64,000 bases of DNA from Flavobacteriales bacterium (GTDB taxonomy: Bacteria; Bacteroidota; Bacteroidia; Flavobacteriales_F; PHOS-HE28). A program made the position numbers and the translations under genes. The notes beneath the pieces were generated by a model. The model worked only from the letters and a program-made list of their open reading frames with translations. It did no database searches and was not told where the DNA came from. Numbering within the stretch: position 1 is the stretch's first letter; the number at the start of each line of letters is the position of its first letter. Location of the stretch: positions 868,001 through 932,000 of the forward strand of contig JADKAN010000002.1 in the NCBI GenBank assembly GCA_016719225.1. The letters run 5' to 3'. Shown piece after piece: positions 56,332 through 64,000 of the stretch.

Positions 56332-57332
56332 TTTCGTTCGGCTTCAGCGATCCCAAGGCGTTCGGCTTCCTGCTGCAAAGCGACAGGGTCCACGGGCACC
56401 ACGCCCACGTGTTCGCATACCATGCCCCCAGCCAAGTTGGACCAAGCGGCTAACAAGTGCATGGGCAAGCCGGCCGCAAGGCACAGAGCGGCCACAGCGA
56501 TAACGGTATCGCCTGCACCGCTCACGTCGGCAATACTTCGGCGGTGAGCAGGCAAAAGCCGGTCCGTTGCCTTGTCATGGATGTATGCACCGTGCTCGCT
56601 CAGCGTGATCAACGATGCTTTGTTACCGATCTTTTCCTCTAAAGCAAGCGTTGCGGCGCGGACGCTTGCCAAGTCTTTCCCATCCACTTCGGTCTTCAAG
56701 CCTTCGCGCAATTCCTTCAGGTTGGGTTTGAAAAGGTCCACTCCCTTGAAATCAAAGAAGTGTCTTTTTTTAGGGTCCACCGCCACGGGTATCCCCAATG
56801 AACCGGCTTCATTCACAAGAGCCGCGATCACTACTGGTGTGAGCACACCCTTGTCATAATCCTCGAGAACGAGCACATCCGGCCGACGCGCATGCAGGAT
56901 GTGTAGGGCGGTGTCCAAAAATTCTTTCTCCTCCTTGGCGTTCAGGTCTTCATCCTCCTCCTCATCCACGCGTACCACGTGCTGATGCGCACTGATGATC
57001 CGCGTTTTGACGGTGGTCGGTCGTTCATGCGAGCGCATGATCCCCGAACTGTCAATGCCGTGTTCGGTGAGTAACTCTTCCACTTGCGCTGCGGAGGCAT
57101 CATTGCCCACTACGCCGGCGAGGATAGTGTTGGCACCCAAGGCACGCAGGTTCAGCGCCACGTTCGCTGCACCACCAAGTCTTGAGCTTCTCCCTGTAAC
57201 GCGCACCACGGGTACGGGTGCTTCGGGGCTGATGCGCGAAACCTCGCCCCACAAGTAGGCATCCAGCATCACATCACCCACCACCATGGCGGTGGAAGCG
57301 GCGAAGCGGGCGAGCGTTTCTTGGGGAGACAT
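56328..57332 (-). CDS. rfaE1: D-glycero-beta-D-manno-heptose-7-phosphate kinase (RfaE1/HldE-like)
   Basis: 334 residues of a PfkB-type kinase. MVVGDVMLDAYLWGEVSRISPEAPVPVVRV and RLGGAANVALNLRALGANT form the substrate half; DVSGAGDTVIAVAALCLAAGL is the catalytic C-terminal motif with the GAGD anion hole and Asp. The N-terminal match (WGEVSRISPEAPVPVV) is specific for RfaE domain I, which makes heptose-1,7-bisphosphate for ADP-heptose. The adenylyl-transferase domain is not fused here. It overlaps ubiE by four bases. Confidence 0.88.
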   Translation of the reverse strand: MSPQETLARFAASTAMVVGDVMLDAYLWGEVSRISPEAPVPVVRVTGRSSRLGGAANVALNLRALGANTILAGVVGNDASAAQVEELLTEHGIDSSGIMRSHERPTTVKTRIISAHQHVVRVDEEEDEDLNAKEEKEFLDTALHILHARRPDVLVLEDYDKGVLTPVVIAALVNEAGSLGIPVAVDPKKRHFFDFKGVDLFKPNLKELREGLKTEVDGKDLASVRAATLALEEKIGNKASLITLSEHGAYIHDKATDRLLPAHRRSIADVSGAGDTVIAVAALCLAAGLPMHLLAAWSNLAGGMVCEHVGVVPVDPVALQQEAERLGIAEAERK

Positions 57333-57401
57333 TGGTTCGGGATAGAAGTTCAGGCGGTCAGTGAAGGAGCTGGTCCTGTATTCAAACGGGTTTTATTCGG
57401 G

Positions 57402-58577
57402 TCACAATTTGCCTACTGCACTGGCAATGCGTGCCATGGCCTCTTTCAGCAATGCATCACCGGTGGCATAACTGATGCGCACGGTTCCGGGCGCACCGAA
57501 CGGTTCACCGTCCACCACACTTACGCCAGCATCGTTGAGCAAGTACATCGCCAGGTCATCGCCATTGCGCACTTGGCCATTATAACAGGCACTTACTTCA
57601 GGCAGCACGTAGAATGCGCCGTCCGGAATGTTGCACTTCCAGCCCGGTACGGCTTTCAAGCCTTCCAGCACCAGGTCGCGGCGGCGAAGGAAATCCGCGC
57701 GCAGTCCAGCGATCAGGCCCGGGTCAGCTTCCACACACGCCTTGGTAACGCGCTGTGCAATGCCGTTGGCACCGCTGGTGAACTGGCCCTGCACCTTATT
57801 GGCAGCCTTGATCACCCATTGTGGACCGGCCATGTAACCGATGCGCCATCCGGTGAGCGCGAATGCTTTTGAGATACCGTTGATGGTGATGACACGATCG
57901 GCCATGCCGGGCAATGCCCCGATGGAGTGGTGCTTGCCACTGAAGACGATGTGCTCGTAGATCTCGTCGCTGATCACCATCAGGCCGGGATGTTTTAGCA
58001 CTACCGCTGCCAATTCTTCCAGCTCTTGCGCGGAAAGCACGGCACCGCTGGGGTTGCAGGGCGAGCTGAAGAGCAGCACCCGGGTCCGTGGGGTGATAGC
58101 GGCGGCGATGCGTGCGATGGGCGGTTTCCAGTCCTCGGCCAACGTGCTGTGCACGATCACGGGAACGGCGCCGGTGTAACGGACCTGCTCGGAATAGCTC
58201 ACCCAATAAGGTGCGGGGATCACCACTTCGTCGCCCGGTCCGGCCAGCGCGATCACGGTGTTCATGATGGCCTGCTTCGCACCGGTGCTCACCAGTACTT
58301 GTTCAGGCGTGTAGTCGAGGTTGTTGTCCCGCTTGAACTTATGGGCGATAGCTGCGCGGACGTCGGCATAGCCCGCCACGGGCGGATACTTGTTCCATTT
58401 GCCTTGTGCGATGGCCTCTTTGGCAGCTTCGATGGCGAATGAGGGCGGGTCCTGGTCGGGCTCGCCGAGGCTGAGGTCGATGATGTCCTTGCCGGCTGCT
58501 CGGAGTTCGCGGGTGCGTTGCGCCATTTGCAGTGTGGCGCTTTCTTGCATTGCCGTTACGGCGGGAGAGAGGTGCAT
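57402..58577 (-). CDS. PLP-dependent aspartate-type aminotransferase
   Basis: 391 residues. A class I aminotransferase of the Ib (AspC-like) group: SLGEPDQDPPSFAIEAAKEAI, KWNKYPPVAGYADVRAAI, SSPCNPSGAVLSAQELEELA, VISDEIYEHIVFSGK, NGISKAFALTGWRIGYMAG (Schiff-base Lys) and VRISYATGDALLKEA. It transfers amino groups between aspartate, glutamate and 2-oxo acids. Start MHLSPAVTAMQESATLQM gives normal length. It is preceded by a divergent gene, and a 70-base gap separates it from rfaE1 downstream. Confidence 0.92.
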   Translation of the reverse strand: MHLSPAVTAMQESATLQMAQRTRELRAAGKDIIDLSLGEPDQDPPSFAIEAAKEAIAQGKWNKYPPVAGYADVRAAIAHKFKRDNNLDYTPEQVLVSTGAKQAIMNTVIALAGPGDEVVIPAPYWVSYSEQVRYTGAVPVIVHSTLAEDWKPPIARIAAAITPRTRVLLFSSPCNPSGAVLSAQELEELAAVVLKHPGLMVISDEIYEHIVFSGKHHSIGALPGMADRVITINGISKAFALTGWRIGYMAGPQWVIKAANKVQGQFTSGANGIAQRVTKACVEADPGLIAGLRADFLRRRDLVLEGLKAVPGWKCNIPDGAFYVLPEVSACYNGQVRNGDDLAMYLLNDAGVSVVDGEPFGAPGTVRISYATGDALLKEAMARIASAVGKL

Positions 58578-58750
58578 ATGTTCAATTTGACCGCGACGGT
58601 GCGGGGACAGGAAGCCGCGAAATTAGCCCTTGTCCGGGATCGGCTTTTTTGCTTCCGTGCGCACTATCAACAGGTTATTACACGTTGCAACACTTCGCTG
58701 GCTCTTTTTCCCGGCCTTCACCCGAACTTCGCCGCGCAAAATCACCGGAT

Positions 58751-59290
58751 ATGACTGGAGATCAATGGTTCAATGTGATGTTGATGCTGCTGCCATCGGT
58801 GGTGGTTTTCCTCACCGCCTATTTCTTGCTGCGCCAATTTTTGGGGACGCGTTCGCACGAGGCACAGACCGCGGCGATACAGGCCGTTCGCCAAGAAGAC
58901 CGGAAGCATACGTTGCCCATGCGGTTGCAGGCCTACGAACGATTGGCGTTGTTCCTGGAGCGCATTTCACCTGGGGCATTGGTCTTCCGGGTACACAAGC
59001 ACAACATGACATCCTCAATGCTGCACGGGGAGTTGCTGGCCACGGTGCGCGAGGAGTTCGAGCATAATGTGACGCAGCAGGTCTATGTAAGCGATAAGGC
59101 CTGGCAACAGGTCAAGATGGCCAAGGAGGAAACACTACGGATAATCAACATTGCCTACGAGCAGACAGGGGAGGAGCGCAACGGGACGGCGTTGAGCCAG
59201 CGCATTTTCGAAACGGCATCCAAACTGACGCACTTGCCCACACAGGCGGCCATGCTCTCGCTGAAGGATGAGATCAGGAAGCTGTTCTGA
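58751..59290 (+). CDS. Conserved membrane-anchored coiled protein, function unknown
   Basis: 179 residues. One N-terminal helix (VMLMLLPSVVVFLTAYFLLRQFLG) anchors a helical cytosolic part with RQEDRKHTLPMRLQAYERLALFLERISPGALVFRVHK, then MLHGELLATVREEFEHNVTQQVYVSDKAWQQVKMAKEETLRIIN and DEIRKLF at the end. This is a conserved Bacteroidota family of unknown function. The start is the ATG at 58751; the upstream open frame lacks similarity. The last 17 bases overlap meaB tail to tail. Confidence 0.75.
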   Translation: MTGDQWFNVMLMLLPSVVVFLTAYFLLRQFLGTRSHEAQTAAIQAVRQEDRKHTLPMRLQAYERLALFLERISPGALVFRVHKHNMTSSMLHGELLATVREEFEHNVTQQVYVSDKAWQQVKMAKEETLRIINIAYEQTGEERNGTALSQRIFETASKLTHLPTQAAMLSLKDEIRKLF

Positions 59291-60266
59291 ACAGCCGCAC
59301 CAGCCTATCGGCAGCATCCCCCGGGCTCAGCACGCCGGTCGCCACTGCATTGCGCATGGCTTTCCATTCTTTACTCACGCCAGGATCCGCTTGGAAAACG
59401 TCCACAAGGGTATCCGTGATCGCCGCTTCGAGCCATTGTAGCCGTTGATCGCGCCGGCGTCCGTCCAGATGACCGTTGGTGCGGGCGCGTTCCGCAGCGG
59501 AATTCAGCGTTCCGAGTAATTCGGCCATGCCGTTGCCGGTGACTGCGGAGCAAAGCAACACCGGCGGTCGCAGACCCGTGGGCCTTGCGGGCAGCAGCGC
59601 AATAGCGTTGCGAAGGTCCCTGGCGGCCACTTCATTTCGGCGCGTATCGTCACCATCCGTCTTGGTGATAGCGATGATGTCGGCGGTTTCCATGATGCCG
59701 CGTTTGATCCCTTGAAGGCTGTCCCCCGCGCCGCCGATCATCAGCAGGAGCGTGATGTCCGTGAGCTGGTCGACCTCTGCTTCGCTTTGTCCCACACCCA
59801 CGGTCTCGACAAGAATGCGGTCAAAACCGGCAGCTTCGCAAAGGATAATGGCCTCGCGTGTGCGGCGAGCAACGCCGCCGAGGGTGCCACCGGTGGGCGA
59901 GGGCCGTATGAAGGCATCAGGTTCAGCGGCCAAACGGGCCATCCGGGTCTTGTCGCCCAGAATGCTGCCCCCACTGTGCGTGCTGCTGGGGTCGATGGCG
60001 AGCACGGCCACCCGTTTCCCAGCGGCGATGAGGCGCATGCCCAGTTCATCGATCAATGTGCTTTTGCCCACACCGGGGCTGCCAGTAATGCCGATGCGCA
60101 GCGAGTGGGAACTGTTCAGGCGGACGGCTGCATCGATAAGCCTTCGGACGCCTTCATCCGCGGTGCTTTTCCGGCTTTCAACCAAAGTGATCGCTCTTGC
60201 CAAAGCACCTCGGTCGCCGTTACGCAAGAGCTCGAACAGGTCGGTATGGTCCGATGTGTTGCCCAT
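59274..60266 (-). CDS. meaB: MeaB-family GTPase (methylmalonyl-CoA mutase chaperone)
   Basis: 330 residues. A SIMIBI-type G protein: GITGSPGVGKSTLIDEL (Walker A), VLAIDPSSTHSGGSILGDKTRM, FDRILVETVGVGQSEAEV and IAITKTDGDDTRR (the TKxD nucleotide-specificity motif, here TKTD). MeaB protects and reloads adenosylcobalamin-dependent methylmalonyl-CoA mutase. No mutase gene is in view. ATG 60266 gives the normal MGNTSD N-terminus; the frame extends upstream without similarity. It starts two bases from the stop of the upstream hypothetical gene, so they are one transcript. Confidence 0.93.
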   Translation of the reverse strand: MGNTSDHTDLFELLRNGDRGALARAITLVESRKSTADEGVRRLIDAAVRLNSSHSLRIGITGSPGVGKSTLIDELGMRLIAAGKRVAVLAIDPSSTHSGGSILGDKTRMARLAAEPDAFIRPSPTGGTLGGVARRTREAIILCEAAGFDRILVETVGVGQSEAEVDQLTDITLLLMIGGAGDSLQGIKRGIMETADIIAITKTDGDDTRRNEVAARDLRNAIALLPARPTGLRPPVLLCSAVTGNGMAELLGTLNSAAERARTNGHLDGRRRDQRLQWLEAAITDTLVDVFQADPGVSKEWKAMRNAVATGVLSPGDAADRLVRLFRTAS

Positions 60267-60268
60267 GG

Positions 60269-60832
60269 TCACGCCCCGTTGCGATAGCCCACTATCCATT
60301 TGCGGTCGCCCATGTCGCGCAGCAGCCGGAACATTTGTTCCCCAGCCACAAGATCGCTCAAGAAACGCATGCCATACCCGTTCAGGATGGACATTTGGCG
60401 TGGGCTCGGCGCCAATGGTTTTTCGCTCCAACCTTTTGCCATCTGTCTTCCGTCGTCCATTTTCAGCGGGTATTCCCAGTAGCGCAGCTTCCAAAGATCG
60501 TCCAGTGTGGAGCAATCGGTCAAGAAGCCCATTGCGGCGCTGTCCGGTGGTAGTGTGCATTGAGCAACATCGTGGGTGCGGAACAGATCATCCGCATCGG
60601 GATTCGCCAAGGAGAACGTGCGTCCTTGCACTTGGCGGATGAAACCTTCGCGTGTAAGCGGCCTGCTCTCGGTGACCTGTCCTTCCTTCATTCGGACCAA
60701 GAACAGGCAGAAAGGTTGGCCATCGGTGCTTGTGGACAAACTGAGTGCGAATTGCCACGTAGGGGGTTGCGGCTCTTGCCCGCTAACGGACAAGGGGAGT
60801 ACGAGGATGGTGATCAACAAGGCACGCAGCAT
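60269..60832 (-). CDS. Exported protein of unknown function
   Basis: 187 residues with a signal peptide (MLRALLITILVLPLSVSGQ). The mature part contains QFALSLSTSTDGQPFCLFLVRM, LTDCSTLDDLWKLRYWEYPLKMDDG and NGYGMRFLSDLVAGEQMFRLL. No family recognised. Lies between meaB and the AsmA-like gene on the same strand, with two-base spacing to meaB. Confidence 0.65.
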   Translation of the reverse strand: MLRALLITILVLPLSVSGQEPQPPTWQFALSLSTSTDGQPFCLFLVRMKEGQVTESRPLTREGFIRQVQGRTFSLANPDADDLFRTHDVAQCTLPPDSAAMGFLTDCSTLDDLWKLRYWEYPLKMDDGRQMAKGWSEKPLAPSPRQMSILNGYGMRFLSDLVAGEQMFRLLRDMGDRKWIVGYRNGA

Positions 60833-60864
60833 CTGGCTTGCGAAAATACCACAGCGGCCTCAGT

Positions 60865-62520
60865 TCATTTTGCCTTGGTACCACCCCCTGATGCAACGGC
60901 TTTGACGTCCTTGACGGCTTGGGGCAGAACAGTCTCCATCATGCCTTCTCGCAGACCGCTCCACATGTAGTTGAAGATCTGCCGGTCCTTTTTGCGTTCC
61001 ACGGTGAAGTCGCCGTGGCGGAAATTGGATCCGCTGAGGTTTTTGCTGCGCACCAATTGGTTGGCGAGGAAGGATTTCAGCCCGTCCTTCTCCCTTGCCC
61101 CGTCGCGCTTGGCGATCCTCACCTTCAGGTCGCTATATTCCATGTCCACTCGGCCGTGCCCCTTGTTCTTATCGGCGTCCAACGTGTATTCGATCCCGCC
61201 TATACTTCCCGCCGTTGCCTTCACCAGCAAAAGGTCGTTGGTCATTGCATTGAATGCAGTGAAAGGAAGTGCTCCGATGTGCGCCCGAGCGCTGAAATGA
61301 TCGCTGCTGTCGAATACGGCGCTTTCGAATTTGAAACGCACGGGGGCGGTTTCGTATACACGGGCCGTAGCGACCAAACGAAGCTTGTTCTTCCTTTCCG
61401 GTCGGGTATTGTCAAGACCTGTCACTGTAGCGATGATGTTGGTGAAGCGCAATTGCCCGAATGCCGATGTCACCACATCCTTCTCATTATATTCCACGTC
61501 CAATCCATCCACCAAAAGCGTATCCACCCGCACGCCAAAAGGCAGGTCCCGGAGCAGTTTTGCGGGCATGGGCTTCACCTTGTAAGGCGCATCGGTCATT
61601 GTCTTGTCCCGGAAATCCAGCACTTTGGTGCCGGAAATACGGAGCGTGGTAGCAGCCAAGGTGCCGCTGTTCAATCCTGCGGCGAGGTCCAAACCGCCTA
61701 CTCTGACCGAATCGGTGTGGAAGGTGGTGAGGTCGGTTTCGTAACGAAGTGCGTTCTTGTATTCCTGCGGACCTTTTCTGGAGGTGAGTTCCATGTTGCG
61801 GATGAAGAACGTGCTGTCGGGGTGCGCGATACGGATGTGCTCCGCAGTAAGGTCGTACAAAGGTGGAAGTCCGGCGTGAAGGCTGTCCACTTCAGCGGCT
61901 GCGGTAACGAATTTCAACGAGAACCCGGTTTTGCCATGTGGCAGCTCGATCGCGATCCCGGAGGCGCCCAAAGTGAACTTCTGCACGCTCGCTTCCGGCT
62001 TATCCGGACGTGTGTTCCGCCACCTGACGTTACCGCTGTCCACCATTAAACTGTCCAATCGGATAGTGTGCACAATGTCGGCATCTCCCGTTCCGCTATC
62101 ATCCGTGGTGCGCGGCTTCCGATCGCTGGCGATGAGAACCAACTGCGGTTTGTGCAGGCGGACCGAACGCATATCCAATGTTTTTCCCAGCAGCAGTTTG
62201 CGGATGGATAGGCCTTTCACGTCCAATCGGCCCACGTCGCCAGCGATGAGCACGGATCGATGGTAGCTCCAGGATGTGTCGGCGCTGTCAATGGCTTGGG
62301 TGATCCGCAGGCCGGTCCACGAAATATCGCCTGCCAAGAGATCGAGCTGTACGCTGGCCACGACCACATGGCTGCGAGGTCCTGCGGCCTCTTCCATGAT
62401 CTTCAACGTTTTGTCGCGCACCAACGAAGCCAACAGGTCAGGTCCGAAAAAGGCTACGGCTGATGCGATGATCACGAACAACAAGCCGCCCAAAGCGAAT
62501 TTTTTCCGGAAGTTGGACAT
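60865..62520 (-). CDS. AsmA-like inner-membrane protein
   Basis: 551 residues with a single N-terminal membrane helix (KFALGGLLFVIIASAVAFFG) followed by a long region of repeated beta-strands: GDVGRLDVKGLSIRKLLLGKTLDM, RVDTLLVDGLDVEYN, LDADKNKGHGRVDMEYSDLKV and others. This is the shape of AsmA/DUF748-type proteins that span the periplasm and are linked to lipid or outer-membrane biogenesis. The C-terminus is a Lys/Gly-rich tail. The function is inferred from architecture only. Confidence 0.7.
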   Translation of the reverse strand: MSNFRKKFALGGLLFVIIASAVAFFGPDLLASLVRDKTLKIMEEAAGPRSHVVVASVQLDLLAGDISWTGLRITQAIDSADTSWSYHRSVLIAGDVGRLDVKGLSIRKLLLGKTLDMRSVRLHKPQLVLIASDRKPRTTDDSGTGDADIVHTIRLDSLMVDSGNVRWRNTRPDKPEASVQKFTLGASGIAIELPHGKTGFSLKFVTAAAEVDSLHAGLPPLYDLTAEHIRIAHPDSTFFIRNMELTSRKGPQEYKNALRYETDLTTFHTDSVRVGGLDLAAGLNSGTLAATTLRISGTKVLDFRDKTMTDAPYKVKPMPAKLLRDLPFGVRVDTLLVDGLDVEYNEKDVVTSAFGQLRFTNIIATVTGLDNTRPERKNKLRLVATARVYETAPVRFKFESAVFDSSDHFSARAHIGALPFTAFNAMTNDLLLVKATAGSIGGIEYTLDADKNKGHGRVDMEYSDLKVRIAKRDGAREKDGLKSFLANQLVRSKNLSGSNFRHGDFTVERKKDRQIFNYMWSGLREGMMETVLPQAVKDVKAVASGGGTKAK

Positions 62521-62562
62521 GTACGGCGGGTGCGAACTTTGGTGGATGGTAAGTTTGTAATA

Positions 62563-63681
62563 ATGTCCAACCCCGTGCCAAGCTTATTGCGTGCGCTTCG
62601 AGCATGCGCGGTGCCGATGTTGCTGGCGACCGGTTTACATGCCACCGAATATGTTGTGCCGGATGGTGATGTGGGCGCCTTTTTCGCCAAGTTACCTGAT
62701 GATGCGACCAGTGTGGTTTTCTCCGCTCGTTCCGTGTATTCAAGTGAAGGGGACATCGTTCTCCCCACGCGCCACCTGCTGGTGATCGATGGCCGTGGTT
62801 GTGAGCTCCGGCTGGGTAAGAATTCCAATGGCTTTACTTATGTTATCAGCGGAATGAAGGACGCTATGGTGCGCACTTCCAGTCGTTATCACATCAAGGA
62901 TTTCGGCCGCATTGTCGGTGGTAAAAAAGCCATAGACCTTTCAGCCACCTTGGGAAGCGTGGTGGAGAACTGCGAACTGGTGGCGCAAACGCAGGCCGCC
63001 GTGGACCTGCGGTTCTGCCTTATGGCCAGGATCCAGAACGTACTGGTCACGAATCCGCTCAGCAAGGGGTTCGTGCTACGTCAAGGTGATTGGCCCGGTG
63101 CTTCGGGCACCAACAGCCAATCCAACAGTACCGTGTTGGAGCAGTGCCGCGTGTATTGCATGAAAGGCACCACGGCCGCGTACACCATTTTGAACAGCGG
63201 TGGTGTGCGTATGACGGATTGTGTTTCAGAGGGACAACCGGTGGATTACGACATCTTCCTCAGTGCCACGTTGGACGGCGACGAAAGTAGGCCAGCCTCG
63301 AACCCGGTCGTTAAATCATTCACGCTGTCAAATTTCCATGTTGAGCACCAGGCGCTTAAGGCGAGCATTTACGTGAATATGCCCTCGAAGGCCACGATCA
63401 CCTTGGAAAATGTCTATTGGAACGGCGCACAGCCACAACCCGTTGTGCTCTACACCATGGGCCAATTGAACCTTTCCAACATCGGATGGTGGAACCCCGA
63501 CTTTTGGATCGGTACCCGTGTCAACGCTCCTCGGATAAACATCGATAGAGCCGCGAGTGGGATGTCCGTCGAAAAGGACGTTAAGGAGAACCGCTCCGGC
63601 TTGTTGCGCCTGTTCGACGCTCTTCCGGGAAATACAGTTCTGCAGTTGAATTATGTAAGGGTCCAACAGAAGTCAATGTAG
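62563..63681 (+). CDS. Exported protein with probable parallel beta-helix
   Basis: 372 residues from MSNPVPSLLRALRACAVPMLLATGLHATEYVV, a signal peptide; a start 33 bases upstream is open. The mature part repeats short turns with the 'x-V-x-N-C-x-V' rhythm of pectin-lyase-like beta-helices: LLVIDGRGCELRLG, VVENCELVAQ, ARIQNVLVTNPLSKGFVLRQG, STVLEQCRVYCMKG, VKSFTLSNFHVEHQ and ATITLENVYWNGAQ. No catalytic residues of lyases were recognised. Probably a surface or periplasmic carbohydrate-binding or structural protein. Divergent from the AsmA-like gene. Confidence 0.7.
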   Translation: MSNPVPSLLRALRACAVPMLLATGLHATEYVVPDGDVGAFFAKLPDDATSVVFSARSVYSSEGDIVLPTRHLLVIDGRGCELRLGKNSNGFTYVISGMKDAMVRTSSRYHIKDFGRIVGGKKAIDLSATLGSVVENCELVAQTQAAVDLRFCLMARIQNVLVTNPLSKGFVLRQGDWPGASGTNSQSNSTVLEQCRVYCMKGTTAAYTILNSGGVRMTDCVSEGQPVDYDIFLSATLDGDESRPASNPVVKSFTLSNFHVEHQALKASIYVNMPSKATITLENVYWNGAQPQPVVLYTMGQLNLSNIGWWNPDFWIGTRVNAPRINIDRAASGMSVEKDVKENRSGLLRLFDALPGNTVLQLNYVRVQQKSM

Positions 63682-63818
63682 CTTAGGAGCCGTGCCATCC
63701 TTCCCCAACAAGGGGTGCGGATGCCACGTGACCCGATCTAACGATCAGAACGGACACCTACATGAGGTGTTACTGATCTTTGGCCCATGACTTGCGCCTG
63801 TGCAGGAAAAACCACACC

Positions 63819-64000
63819 ATGAGGACCAAACAATTCAATCCGATCTTATGGGCGGGAGCCATTGCATTAAGTGCAGGGCTTACCGTCTCCTGTTCCGCCC
63901 CAGCGACCGACGCCGGGAACGATGCAGCGAATGCAGCGAACAGTGCTATGGGCGATGGACATAATGGCACTGGCATAAATGGCAACAACACAGCCACGGG
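63819..64000 (+). CDS. Lipoprotein, 3' part outside window
   Basis: 60 codons at the right edge. MRTKQFNPILWAGAIALSAGLTVSC is a lipoprotein signal (LTVSC with the lipid-attached Cys), followed by an Ala/Asn/Gly/Asp-rich low-complexity mature start (SAPATDAGNDAANAANSAM). Function cannot be told. The 137-base gap before it contains TGATCTTTG (from 63774), a possible weak -7 element. Confidence 0.6.
   Translation, partial: MRTKQFNPILWAGAIALSAGLTVSCSAPATDAGNDAANAANSAMGDGHNGTGINGNNTAT

Noticed and set aside
59274..59290. Tail-to-tail overlap of meaB with the 58751-59290 gene
   Set aside because: A 17-base convergent overlap is ordinary in compact genomes and needs no special explanation.

Overview
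The window reads as a GC-rich member of the Bacteroidota, most likely Flavobacteriales. The evidence is three kinds of type IX secretion (T9SS) cargo (two type A tails, one gliding-motility-type C-terminal domain), a PorT homologue next to ubiE, DUF4834, DUF4783 and YfhO proteins, a carbamoyl-phosphate synthase large subunit without the MGS domain, and several TAnnTTTG-like -7 boxes close to start codons. No tRNA, rRNA or CRISPR array was recognised.

Layout. 1-4.2 kb: secreted PPC/CUB proteins, an aminotransferase and a small Spy-like protein. 4.4-10.6 kb: carB followed by an accessory island on the same strand (Schlafen/AlbA_2-type protein, DNA cytosine methyltransferase and an overlapping SacI-like restriction endonuclease), with visibly lower GC in its first gene and in the last ~100 bases of carB. 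10.9-17.5 kb: a frameshifted HExxH membrane protein, a HipA-like kinase plus DUF3037 pair, a lipoprotein, a SprB-repeat adhesin-like protein, MsrA and a small conserved protein. 17.6-21.6 kb: housekeeping genes deaD, wecB, radC, rpsT. 21.7-31.8 kb: first polysaccharide block (initiating sugar transferase, YfhO, glycosyltransferases, flippase, methyltransferases). 32-33.7 kb: a Kelch/T9SS surface protein flanked by two degenerate copies of a T9SS gene tail. 33.9-39.9 kb: an M1 peptidase with an outer-membrane-barrel-like C-terminus, YihY, nadC, DUF4783 and rlmH. 40-52.5 kb: second polysaccharide block, with plus-strand genes converging on a minus-strand operon of at least eight genes. 52.6-64 kb: housekeeping and envelope genes (rdgB, an FAD oxidoreductase, porT, ubiE, rfaE1, an aminotransferase, meaB, an AsmA-like protein and a beta-helix protein).

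The two polysaccharide blocks supply initiation (sugar transferase, WecB), extension (about eight glycosyltransferases), decoration (sulfotransferase, FkbM and other methyltransferases) and export (two flippases) of a surface glycan. In this family of organisms such glycans are also used as anchors for T9SS cargo, which fits the T9SS substrates and PorT in the same window.

The most striking anomaly is a concentration of reading-frame disruptions (about fifteen) in 40-52.5 kb, while the flanks are almost clean. One compensating pair sits in homopolymers, which points to base-calling error for at least part of them. The best candidates for an undescribed system are the AlbA_2 + methyltransferase + SacI-like nuclease island with a palindromic site upstream of the methyltransferase, and the HipA-like/DUF3037 pair.
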